Assembly: GCF_008329985.2 (NCBI RefSeq) | Contig: NZ_CP038437.2 | Span: 4,030,001 to 4,094,000 of the forward strand | Source of the DNA: Halomonas binhaiensis | GTDB lineage: Bacteria > Pseudomonadota > Gammaproteobacteria > Pseudomonadales > Halomonadaceae | Reading direction: 5' to 3' | DNA: 64,000 nt | Part shown: positions 55,812 to 64,000 of the stretch, one piece after another | Layout: the number at the start of each line of letters is the position of its first letter | Position numbering within the stretch: position 1 is the first letter of the stretch | Notes under the pieces: model-generated | The model's database searches: none | Told to the model about the DNA's origin: nothing | What the model saw: only the letters and a program-made list of their open reading frames with translations | Made by a program: the position numbers and the translations under genes

Positions 55812-56225
55812 ATGCTTCGCCTTTCCAGTAACGTGACCATCCCCGCCCGAGAAATCGAGATCACCCAGATTCGTGCCCAGGGCGCGGGCGGGCAGAACGT
55901 CAACAAGGTGGCTTCAGCGGTTCATCTGCGCTTCGATGTACCACATTCCAGCCTGCCCCCCTTCTACAAGGAACGGCTGCTGGCCATCACCGACAGCCGC
56001 ATCACACAGGATGGCGTGATCATCATCAAGGCTCAGCGTTATCGTACTTTCGAGCTCAATAAGGCCGATGCCCTGCAAAGGCTGCATGACATGATCACGG
56101 ATGCCACCAAGACACAGAAGACACGCCGGGCAACCAAGCCCAGCAAGGGCTCCCAGAAACGGCGGATGGACAGCAAGACCCGCCGCGGTAATACCAAGGC
56201 GCTACGCGGCAAGATACGCGACTAG
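55812..56225 (+). CDS. arfB: Alternative ribosome-rescue factor ArfB (YaeJ)
   Basis: 137-residue peptidyl-tRNA hydrolase that frees stalled ribosomes without tmRNA. It has the GGQ motif in IRAQGAGGQNVNKVASAVHL (residues about 20-39) and a long basic C-terminal tail (KGSQKRRMDSKTRRGNTKAL) that enters the mRNA channel. It directly follows the barstar gene; since RNase cleavage produces stalled ribosomes, the neighbourhood is suggestive but may be chance. Confidence 0.95.
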   Translation: MLRLSSNVTIPAREIEITQIRAQGAGGQNVNKVASAVHLRFDVPHSSLPPFYKERLLAITDSRITQDGVIIIKAQRYRTFELNKADALQRLHDMITDATKTQKTRRATKPSKGSQKRRMDSKTRRGNTKALRGKIRD

Positions 56226-56267
56226 GGGAATGTCGGAATAAGTGTCTGCGCTTGCTCAAAACCAAAT

Positions 56268-57086
56268 TTACGCCTTGAGCTGCTCGCGCAAGGCAGACAG
56301 CACAGGGGCCGTGGAAGGCACCACTCCACGCCACTGAGCAAAGGATGCTGCAGCCTGCTCTACCAGCATGCCCAATCCATCAACGCAACGTGCCCCCCTG
56401 GCTTCGGACCATGCCAGAAATACCGTAGGCTCAGCGCTGTACATCATGTCGTAGGCAAAGGCACCATCATTGAACAGCGTCTCTGGCAAGGGTGGCAGAT
56501 CCCCCGCCAGACTGGCACTAGTACCATTGATCACAACATCGTAGCGGCCGCCAATCGCATCGAACCCGCTACCCAGAATATTGCCCAGATCCGTGAAATC
56601 CGCTGCCAGTGACTCAGCCTTGTGTGCAGTGCGATTGGCAATATGCAGTTCACTGGGTGATTCTCCAAGCAGAGGCGCCAGCACACCTCTTACGGCTCCT
56701 CCAGCCCCCAGCAGCAGCACTCGTGCTCCTTCAAGCTGAACGCCATGGCGCTTGAGGTCCGCTACCAGTCCAACACCATCCGTGGTGTCACCATAGACAC
56801 GGCCATCCGCTTCCAGCTTGAGTGTGTTCACTGCACCTGCCCGTCTGGCCTGGTCACTAAGACGATCGCACAGACGATAGGCATCTTCCTTGAACGGCAC
56901 TGTGACGTTGGCTCCTTTGCCTCCATCCGCGACGAAGGTACGCCAGGCGCCGGCAAAATCATCCACAGGCGCTTCAATGGCGATATACATCATGTCCTGG
57001 GCGGTTTCCGCAGCAAAAGCCTTGTGAATAGCCGGGGACTTTGAATGGGTTATGGGGTGGCCGAATACACAGTAACGATCGGTCAT
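56268..57086 (-). CDS. aroE: Shikimate dehydrogenase AroE
   Basis: 272-residue NADP enzyme of aromatic amino acid synthesis. Shikimate-binding motifs are VFGHPITHSKSPAIHKAF and GANVTVPFKEDAY, and the nucleotide loop is LLLGAGGAVRGVLAPLL (about residues 123-139). Last gene of the dprA-tsaC-hemF-aroE run. Confidence 0.97.
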   Translation of the reverse strand: MTDRYCVFGHPITHSKSPAIHKAFAAETAQDMMYIAIEAPVDDFAGAWRTFVADGGKGANVTVPFKEDAYRLCDRLSDQARRAGAVNTLKLEADGRVYGDTTDGVGLVADLKRHGVQLEGARVLLLGAGGAVRGVLAPLLGESPSELHIANRTAHKAESLAADFTDLGNILGSGFDAIGGRYDVVINGTSASLAGDLPPLPETLFNDGAFAYDMMYSAEPTVFLAWSEARGARCVDGLGMLVEQAAASFAQWRGVVPSTAPVLSALREQLKA

Positions 57087-57124
57087 CGAGATTCCTCATC
57101 AGGGGCTGAACACACGTCAGTCCA

Positions 57125-58054
<930 letters not shown>

Positions 58055-58136
58055 TCAACTTTCACTACATTCAAGCACGCCATTCAAGCTTTCATCAGAG
58101 GCATTTTACTGCCGCCTGATGCTCGCCGACTGCGAC

Positions 58137-58694
58137 TCATGCACGCAGTACGCTGCCGCTCAACAAGTCCCGAATAGTACTGGGACGAGGATTGCCACCC
58201 AGCGCACCGGGAACGATGGCATCAAGCTGTCCGGCAAAGATCTCGCGAATATCGGCTTCGCTCATTGCAGGGTCCTGCCCAGCGCGATTGGCAGACGTAG
58301 ACACCAGCGGACCGCCAAATGCCTGGCACAGTTGACGCACCCCCGGATGATCACTGACGCGCAACGCTACCTTGTCATGCTCTCCACGCACCAGCGCTGG
58401 CGTGCGGCCATTGTCCGGTACCAACCAGGTATTGGGACCCGGCCAGCTTGTTTCCAGTATCTCGCGTTGCGGGATGGTCAGTTGATCGAGCCAAGGGGCA
58501 AACTGCTCAATGCTGGCAGCTACCAGAATCACTCCCTTGGCAGGATCACGTTGCTTGAGCTGCAGCAGCCGGGTCAATGCATCCGGGTTATCCGGATCGC
58601 ACCCCAACCCCCAGACGGCTTCAGTGGGATAGGCAATGACACCGCCGCGCTGCAGTGCCTGCACCGCGGTATCGAGAACGGCAGAATCGATCAT
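58137..58694 (-). CDS. tsaC: Threonylcarbamoyl-AMP synthase TsaC (YrdC)
   Basis: 185-residue Sua5/YciO/YrdC protein that makes the activated intermediate for t6A37 in tRNA. Motifs are GGVIAYPTEAVWGLGCDPDN, KQRDPAKGVILVAAS and GPLVSTSANRAGQDPA. Between dprA and hemF as in many gammaproteobacteria. Confidence 0.96.
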   Translation of the reverse strand: MIDSAVLDTAVQALQRGGVIAYPTEAVWGLGCDPDNPDALTRLLQLKQRDPAKGVILVAASIEQFAPWLDQLTIPQREILETSWPGPNTWLVPDNGRTPALVRGEHDKVALRVSDHPGVRQLCQAFGGPLVSTSANRAGQDPAMSEADIREIFAGQLDAIVPGALGGNPRPSTIRDLLSGSVLRA

Positions 58695-58795
58695 GACGAC
58701 TCAATCAGGGCTTAAGTGATGGGCCGTTATCCTAACATGTGCATGGAAGGAGCCTAAGGGGTCTGTGCATGAATTCCCGCGCGCAGGAGGAAAGA

Positions 58796-59968
58796 TCAAG
58801 CCGCCTGTCGCACCCAACCTCCCGGCACCAGCGCTACCAGCCCTTCCATTTCCAACTGGGTCAGTTCGCGCTGGCAAGTGGCGACATCACAGCCCGCCAG
58901 CTCGATCAGGACATCCACCGGCGTCGGTGTCTGACTGAGCCAACGCAGCAACGGTGATGATGCTTCCATCGCTCGGGCATGACGGCTCGCCTCATCATTA
59001 TCTTTCTGGCTTGCCCGGACAGTACCACCTCCCCAGCTATCGGCAGCCTCATCTTCCGCTCTCTCGATGAATGCTGCATGCCCCAACCGGGGACCCCAGC
59101 CGGACAACGCCTCAATGACATCATCCATGTCACGCACCAGAGCGGCACCTTGCCGGATCAGATGCAGGCAACCACGAGACTGGGGCGCATGAATCGATCC
59201 TGGCAACGCCATGACTTCCCGCCCTTGTTCCAGCGCCAGGCGAGCACTGATCAGCGAACCACTCTGTTCTGCTGCCTCAACCACCAGCACGCCACAGGAC
59301 AATCCCGTCACGATGCGGTTGCGGCGAGGAAAGTCGCCCGGATAAGGCTTATAGCCGGGAGGGCGCTCCGCCACAATCAGGCCGTTCTCACGCTGCAATC
59401 TTTGATAGAGCCCAGCATGACGGGGAGGATAGATCACGTCGACGCCGCCGGGCAGCACGGCAATGCTGGCCCCCCCGGCATCCAGTGCTGCCTGCTGGGC
59501 TACGCCATCGATTCCCAGCGCCATGCCGCTGGCGATGCACCAGCCCCGCCCAGCCGCTGCTGATGCAAAGCTCTTGGCGCTCAATAGTCCCTCTCGGGTC
59601 GGCCGACGCGACCCTACGATGGCCAGTTTAGGAGAAGGCAGAACGTTGATGTCACCGAGGGCCCACAGGACCGCAGGTGGATCGGCTATCTGCTCCAGCA
59701 ACGCTGGCCAGCATGGATGTTCAGGGCTGAGTAGATGGTGATCGAGCCCCGCAGCTTCCCATTCCAGGGCATTCTGGACACTGGCATACAGCGGGCTGCG
59801 TTTCGGGTGATCAAGCCACAGGCGCAGGGCTGTCGCCGCTGCCGTCGGCATATGGGCCAGCCATCCGGTTGGCCATGGCGGGTTCTGCTGGCGCAAGGCC
59901 GCCAGCCTGACCAGGCCCAGCCGGGGCAAAGAGCCGAGCACCAGCCATTCAACACAAGTGAGCGTCAT
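58796..59968 (-). CDS. dprA: DNA processing protein DprA (Smf)
   Basis: 390-residue single-strand DNA-binding protein that loads RecA during natural transformation. The Rossmann-type core is clear: LAIVGSRRPTREGLLSAKSF, CIASGMALGIDGVAQQAALD, GGASIAVLPGGVDVIYPPRH, ALEQGREVMALPGSIHAPQS. A C-terminal winged helix (TPVDVLIELAGCDVATCQRE) is present. The SAM-like N-terminal part is short. No LysM gene separates it from the def side. Confidence 0.95.
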   Translation of the reverse strand: MTLTCVEWLVLGSLPRLGLVRLAALRQQNPPWPTGWLAHMPTAAATALRLWLDHPKRSPLYASVQNALEWEAAGLDHHLLSPEHPCWPALLEQIADPPAVLWALGDINVLPSPKLAIVGSRRPTREGLLSAKSFASAAAGRGWCIASGMALGIDGVAQQAALDAGGASIAVLPGGVDVIYPPRHAGLYQRLQRENGLIVAERPPGYKPYPGDFPRRNRIVTGLSCGVLVVEAAEQSGSLISARLALEQGREVMALPGSIHAPQSRGCLHLIRQGAALVRDMDDVIEALSGWGPRLGHAAFIERAEDEAADSWGGGTVRASQKDNDEASRHARAMEASSPLLRWLSQTPTPVDVLIELAGCDVATCQRELTQLEMEGLVALVPGGWVRQAA

Positions 59969-60256
59969 CCTTGAGCACTCCATATGGCAGCTTGATGAAT
60001 TATCGAGACAATGACTGAATTCGACTGACCATTGGTCAGTTGACGATAACTCGACTGACTATAGAACGTTGATGGATAGCGCTCTTGAGGTAACTACGCT
60101 GTCTCAATCATCCCCAAGGACTCATGCGTGTTATGCCATATGCGTGTTATAGTGAACGGCTATGACAAGGATTGAGGGAACCCTATATTCCTGAACCGAT
60201 CCAACGTCATACAATGCATCCATTCTCTATTTTCCAGCGACGATGGTAATGACGTC
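59969..60256. other. Divergent dprA/def intergenic region
   Basis: About 290 bases. Contents seen: a 17-base palindrome ACTGACCATTGGTCAGT (60024-60040), decayed CGACTGACT copies around it, and a tandem copy of ATGCGTGTTAT at 60124 and 60140. GTTATAGTG at 60146-60154 may be the def -10 region. No gene. Confidence 0.55.
60024..60040. promoter_or_regulatory. Perfect palindrome in the dprA promoter region
   Basis: ACTGACCA-T-TGGTCAGT, two perfect 8-bp arms around one base, 56 bp from the dprA start. It looks like a dimeric repressor site, but no matching regulator is identified here. Confidence 0.4.
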
Positions 60257-60769
60257 ATGGCCAAGCTCCCCATTCTCGAATTTCCCGACGAACGCCTGCG
60301 CACCAAGGCTGCGCCGGTAGAAAGCGTCGATGACGAGGTCCGCAAGTTGGTCGACGATATGCTGGAAACCATGTACGCGGCCCCGGGTATCGGCCTTGCT
60401 GCAACCCAGGTCGATGTACACCGCCGCATCATCGTCATTGATGTCAGTGAAGACCAGTCCACACCGTTGGTACTGATCAATCCTGAATACACTCCCATTG
60501 GTGAAGAGCGCGAACCGATGCAGGAAGGTTGCCTGTCGGTACCAGAATACTTCGCCGAAGTCCCGCGCGCGCTCAAGGTCCACCTCAAGGCCCTGGACCG
60601 CGATGGACAGCCTTATGAGATCGAGGCTGACGGCTTGCTCGCTCATTGCATCCAGCATGAAGTGGATCATCTGGAAGGCGTACTGTTCGTCGATTACCTG
60701 TCACCACTGAAGCGTGACCGGGTGATGAAGAAGATGCAGAAACGTCATCGCATGATGCAATCTGCCTAA
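60257..60769 (+). CDS. def: Peptide deformylase
   Basis: 170-residue iron enzyme that removes the formyl group from new proteins. The three motifs are intact: [11 protein letters not shown] (residues about 45-55), [13 protein letters not shown] with the metal Cys, and [15 protein letters not shown] with HExxH. The stop codon is included in a perfect 20-bp tandem duplication. Confidence 0.98.
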   Translation: MAKLPILEFPDERLRTKAAPVESVDDEVRKLVDDMLETMYAAPGIGLAATQVDVHRRIIVIDVSEDQSTPLVLINPEYTPIGEEREPMQEGCLSVPEYFAEVPRALKVHLKALDRDGQPYEIEADGLLAHCIQHEVDHLEGVLFVDYLSPLKRDRVMKKMQKRHRMMQSA

Positions 60770-60804
60770 ATAGCTACCTGAATACCTAAATAGCTACCTG
60801 AATA
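60765..60804. repeat. Perfect 20-bp tandem duplication covering the def stop
   Basis: CCTAAATAGCTACCTGAATA at 60765-60784 and again, without change, at 60785-60804. The first TAA is the def stop codon. Confidence 0.92.
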
Positions 60805-60912
60805 ATTGCGACAGATCGAAACCAGGGCCGGCAAATGTGATTTGCCGGCCTTCGTCGTTTGGGCCACTCTCCGTTAACATGTACCAGCACTTCTTCCGCC
60901 AAGGCTCCAAAC

Positions 60913-61908
60913 ATGACTCAACCGCTGCGCGTGATTTTTGCTGGTACCCCTGACTTCGCTGCCGACAACCTGGCAGCACTACTGGCAAGCCAGCATGATG
61001 TGATTGCTGTTTATACCCAACCCGATCGCCCTGCAGGACGTGGCCGCAAGCTGACACCGAGCCCAGTCAAGGTCCTGGCCCAGAAGCATGGCATCGAGGT
61101 CTTTCAACCTAGTAGCCTCAAGGGTGAGGGCGAACAGCAAGCACTGGCAGCCCTTGATGCGGATATCATGGTGGTCGTGGCCTATGGACTGCTGCTGCCC
61201 CAGGCAGTACTCGATATTCCGCGCCTTGGCTGTATCAACGTCCACGCATCATTACTGCCCCGCTGGCGAGGAGCCGCCCCCATCCAGCGAGCTATCGAGG
61301 CAGGCGATACACAGAGTGGCGTCACCATCATGCAGATGGATGCGGGCCTGGACACCGGTGATATGCTGATGATCCGTACTACCCCGATCACGAAGACCAC
61401 CACTGGCGGCGAACTCCACGACACTCTCGCCAAGCTCGGCGCAGAGGCCCTGATCGAAACCCTGGATGCCTTGACCGCAGGCGGGCTTGCACCAACGCCA
61501 CAACCAGAAGCAGGCGCGACCTATGCCGCCAAGCTATCCAAGGCCGAAGCTGAGCTGGATTTTCACCAGGATGCCTCGGCACTGGCCGCCCGGGTTCATG
61601 CTTTCAACCCCTGGCCGGTCACCTGGTGTGCCCTCGGCGATGACCGCCTGCGCATTCATCTTGCCCATGTGCTGGATGATGGCGAAGCCACTGTTCCCGG
61701 CACCCTGGTCAGTCATCAAGGTGGCCTGATCGTGGCCTGCGGCAAGGAAGGCCGCGAGCGTCTGGCCATTACCCATGCCCAGTTACCTGGAGGCAAGGCA
61801 CTACCCGTAAGCGAGCTGTTGCGCTCCCGCGCTGACCGCTTTCCTATTGGATCGACTTTCGGTCACCCCCAAGCTGATGGCAAAGCCAACACGGAGGCAC
61901 CTTCATGA
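60913..61908 (+). CDS. fmt: Methionyl-tRNA formyltransferase
   Basis: 331-residue enzyme that formylates initiator Met-tRNA. RVIFAGTPDFAADNLAALL starts the protein; the active-site region INVHASLLPRWRGAAPIQRA and DTGDMLMIRTTPI follow. The start at 60913 fits the family. A small hairpin (GCCGGCAAATGTGATTTGCCGGC, about 60828-60850; 23 bases, arms GCCGGCAAA/TTTGCCGGC) lies in the def-fmt gap. Overlaps rsmB by 4 bp. Confidence 0.97.
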   Translation: MTQPLRVIFAGTPDFAADNLAALLASQHDVIAVYTQPDRPAGRGRKLTPSPVKVLAQKHGIEVFQPSSLKGEGEQQALAALDADIMVVVAYGLLLPQAVLDIPRLGCINVHASLLPRWRGAAPIQRAIEAGDTQSGVTIMQMDAGLDTGDMLMIRTTPITKTTTGGELHDTLAKLGAEALIETLDALTAGGLAPTPQPEAGATYAAKLSKAEAELDFHQDASALAARVHAFNPWPVTWCALGDDRLRIHLAHVLDDGEATVPGTLVSHQGGLIVACGKEGRERLAITHAQLPGGKALPVSELLRSRADRFPIGSTFGHPQADGKANTEAPS

Positions 61909-63290
61909 GTGATGCCGACATTCGTCACATGACGACATCCAGATCCGGCCGTCACCAGAACCGTGCGACCAATGCTCGTAACGACAAGGGCGAATGCGTA
62001 CGTTTCTCGGCCGCCAAAGCCTTGGTGCCAGTCATCACAGGCAAGGGCTCCCTGGCTTCCATGGATGAGCATCAGGTGGTTGCCAAGGACCGCGCCCTGT
62101 TCAAGGCCATGTGCTTCGGTGTATGCCGCACCCTGCCCCGACTCGAGGCCATCGCCTCACAGTTGCTGGAGAAACCCTTCAAGAGCCGCGATGCCGATGT
62201 ACAGGCGCTGTTGCTGCTTGGCCTCTTCCAACTGCTGTACCTGCGTATACCTGCCCATGCTGCCGTAGGCGAGACAGCCGGAGCTGCACGCTTGCTGGGC
62301 AAGTCCTGGGCGACCCGCGTGCTCAATGGTTGTCTACGCCGTTTTACTCGGGAATCCGCAACGCTGCAGGCCGAAGCGGACCGGGATCCTGCCGTGGCAC
62401 TGTTGCATCCGCGCTGGTGGGTGAAAACCATGCGCCAGGCCTGGCCGGATGATTGGAAGGACATTCTGGAAGCCAACAATCAGCCCGGTCCCATGACCCT
62501 ACGAGTCAATCGTCGTCTCAGTGACCGCGAGGCCTACCTGGAAGAACTCGGCGCTGCGGGAATCTCGGCACATCTATGCGCTCATGCTCCGGATGGCCTG
62601 ACTCTGGAAACGCCGATTGATGTGGATAGCCTGCCCAATTTTCGTCAGGGGCATGTCAGCGTTCAGGACGAAGCTGCACAAATTTCGGCAGTACTGCTCG
62701 GTCCCGCCATCGCTCCACGTCCCGGCGCCAGAGTGCTGGATGCCTGCTGTGCCCCAGGCGGCAAGACAGCGCATCTGCTGGAGTTGTTCGATATTCAACT
62801 CCAGGCCATCGATTCAGATTCCACTCGTCTGGCCCGCGTCGAAGATACTCTGACCCGCCTGGGGCTGTCAGCCACCCTGGCCCAGGGAGATGCCACCGAG
62901 CGTGACTGGTGGGATGGCACTCCCTTCGATGCCATTCTGCTTGATGCCCCTTGTTCCGGAAGTGGCGTCATCCGGCGTCATCCGGATATCAAACGCCTGC
63001 GCCGCCAGGGCGACATTACCCAACTGGCCGAGTTGCAGGCCAAACTGCTCGATAATCTCTGGCCATTGCTCAAGCCTGGCGGCACGCTGCTGTATGCCAC
63101 CTGCTCGGTGCTGCCAATGGAAAACAGTGAGCAGATAGCAGCGTTTCTCGAACGCACACCGGATGCCCGTCCGCATATGCCAAGCGGAATCAGTTGGGGA
63201 CGTGAAGCCGGAGCCGGACGCCAGCTGTTACCCGTGCCCAACAGCCACGATGGCTTCTTTTATGCCAGACTCCTAAAAGAAAGCGCATAA
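61905..63290 (+). CDS. rsmB: 16S rRNA (cytosine 967-C5)-methyltransferase RsmB
   Basis: 461-residue enzyme. A NusB-like N-terminal domain (RALFKAMCFGVCRTLPRLEA) precedes the methyltransferase with VLDACCAPGGKTAHLLELF (SAM site), ILLDAPCSGSGVIRRHPDIK (Pro-Cys) and LLYATCSVLPMENSEQ (catalytic Cys). An about 30-residue basic N-terminal extension (MTTSRSGRHQNRATNARN) precedes the usual start; an internal start near residue 50 cannot be excluded. Confidence 0.95.
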   Translation: MSDADIRHMTTSRSGRHQNRATNARNDKGECVRFSAAKALVPVITGKGSLASMDEHQVVAKDRALFKAMCFGVCRTLPRLEAIASQLLEKPFKSRDADVQALLLLGLFQLLYLRIPAHAAVGETAGAARLLGKSWATRVLNGCLRRFTRESATLQAEADRDPAVALLHPRWWVKTMRQAWPDDWKDILEANNQPGPMTLRVNRRLSDREAYLEELGAAGISAHLCAHAPDGLTLETPIDVDSLPNFRQGHVSVQDEAAQISAVLLGPAIAPRPGARVLDACCAPGGKTAHLLELFDIQLQAIDSDSTRLARVEDTLTRLGLSATLAQGDATERDWWDGTPFDAILLDAPCSGSGVIRRHPDIKRLRRQGDITQLAELQAKLLDNLWPLLKPGGTLLYATCSVLPMENSEQIAAFLERTPDARPHMPSGISWGREAGAGRQLLPVPNSHDGFFYARLLKESA

Positions 63291-63338
63291 CGGGACATAA
63301 TGGAATTTGAATGATGGAAGATAAATAGGGGGAATGTC

Positions 63339-63545
63339 ATGAGCCAACATGTCTACAAGCAGGTCGAGTTGACGGGTTCTTCCGAGACCAGTATCGAAGA
63401 TGCTGTCCAGCGAGCGATTTCCAAGGCTTCCGAGAGTATCCACAATCTACGCTGGTTCGAGATCACCAATACTCGTGGCCATATCGAGAATGGCCGAGTG
63501 GCTCACTGGCAGGTAACGATGAAGGTGGGCTTCACGTTGGAATGA
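63339..63545 (+). CDS. Dodecin (flavin-binding protein)
   Basis: 68-residue dodecin, a dodecameric flavin store. The whole family pattern is visible: [52 protein letters not shown]; the flavin-stacking Trp is in NLRWFEI. GGGGGA precedes the ATG. It interrupts the usual rsmB-trkA adjacency. Confidence 0.95.
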   Translation: MSQHVYKQVELTGSSETSIEDAVQRAISKASESIHNLRWFEITNTRGHIENGRVAHWQVTMKVGFTLE

Positions 63546-63689
63546 CCATCTGACATGCCGCCATCATGGGCAGGTCAATGCTCCTTGCTGCCCTGATGGC
63601 CTCTCTCTCACAACCCTGTTGCCCAAACGGGCAGCTGAGTTATGCTGCGATTTCATTGCAGCGCATCATACGCCCCAGACAGGACAACG

Positions 63690-64000
63690 ATGAAGATCAT
63701 CATTCTCGGTGCTGGCCAGGTCGGCGGCACCCTGGCGGAGCATCTGGCTCGCGAGGATAACGACATTACGGTGGTGGATACCGAAGGTGTTCGCCTTCGA
63801 GAACTGCACAACCGTCTCGACATCCGCACTGTGGCCGGCCCGGCTTCCTATCCCACAGTACTGCGCCAGGCAGGCTGTGAAGATGCTGATATGTTGATCG
63901 CGGTGACCAGCTCCGATGAAGTCAACATGGTGGCCTGTCAGGTTGCGCATACCCTGTTCCGTACTCCAACCAAGATTGCCCGGGTACGTGCCACCGCCTA
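63690..64000 (+). CDS. trkA: Trk potassium uptake regulator TrkA, N-terminal part (cut by window edge)
   Basis: The first about 103 codons of the cytoplasmic NAD-binding subunit of Trk K+ uptake. [20 protein letters not shown] is the Rossmann loop, [40 protein letters not shown] and [10 protein letters not shown] follow. The reading frame is open at the right edge. Position after fmt-rsmB is standard. Confidence 0.96.
   Translation, partial: MKIIILGAGQVGGTLAEHLAREDNDITVVDTEGVRLRELHNRLDIRTVAGPASYPTVLRQAGCEDADMLIAVTSSDEVNMVACQVAHTLFRTPTKIARVRATA

Overview
The window reads as a chromosomal segment of a halophilic gammaproteobacterium, most likely Halomonadaceae (Halomonas or a close relative). 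Reasons: moderately high GC, gammaproteobacterial housekeeping blocks (queA-tgt-yajC-secDF, suhB/trmJ-cysE-iscRSA-ndk-rlmN-pilF-rodZ-ispG-hisS-yfgM-bamB-der, and dprA-tsaC-hemF-aroE facing def-fmt-rsmB-trkA), a BCCT-type transporter and many small accessory operons. No rRNA, CRISPR array, insertion sequence or prophage gene was seen. One tRNA (Leu-CAA) is present. The genus is an inference from layout; no phylogeny was done.

Layout. 1-1.7 kb: the end of transketolase, then an FMN riboswitch driving a type II (RibH2) lumazine synthase. 1.7-12.6 kb: a divergent polyol catabolic locus that matches erythritol utilisation. eryD-eryA-eryB lie on the minus strand; eryC, eryH (TIM-like), a DUF2291 gene and a ribose-type ABC importer lie on the plus strand. 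The RpiB-type isomerase (EryI) that would finish the route to erythrose 4-phosphate is not in the window. 12.6-17.7 kb: a two-gene operon of a BCCT transporter and an aromatic-amino-acid-lyase homologue that has lost the Ala-Ser-Gly triad forming the MIO cofactor, preceded by two HutC-like palindromes, with yjaB and a GlxA/GbdR-type regulator upstream. I read this as a candidate ergothioneine/hercynine-type betaine degradation locus; it is the most interesting part of the window. 18-23.5 kb: fabV, a DUF7079-like gene, glutathione peroxidase, NUDIX, aidB, a LysE exporter. 23.5-27 kb: rnk, an arsR-arsC-arsH-acr3 arsenic operon with a near-perfect operator, tRNA-Leu. 27-28.7 kb: a DASS anion transporter. 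28.9-50.4 kb: housekeeping blocks, including a SuhB that has lost most of its catalytic metal ligands and a minimal iscR-iscS-iscA cluster without iscU. 50.6-56.2 kb: an unknown lipoprotein, a DUF815 ATPase, an M48 protease, a YeeE-type transporter, a barnase/barstar pair, arfB. 56.2-64 kb: aroE, hemF, tsaC, dprA, def, fmt, rsmB, dodecin and the start of trkA.

Across the whole window, gene ends and intergenic gaps carry short tandem duplications (units of about 12-28 bp, often 15-17). Their sequence differs at each locus and they are in various states of decay. One such array has expanded inside eryB as eight pentapeptide repeats and another inside arsH. This looks like a genome-wide slippage or duplication habit rather than a dispersed repeat family.
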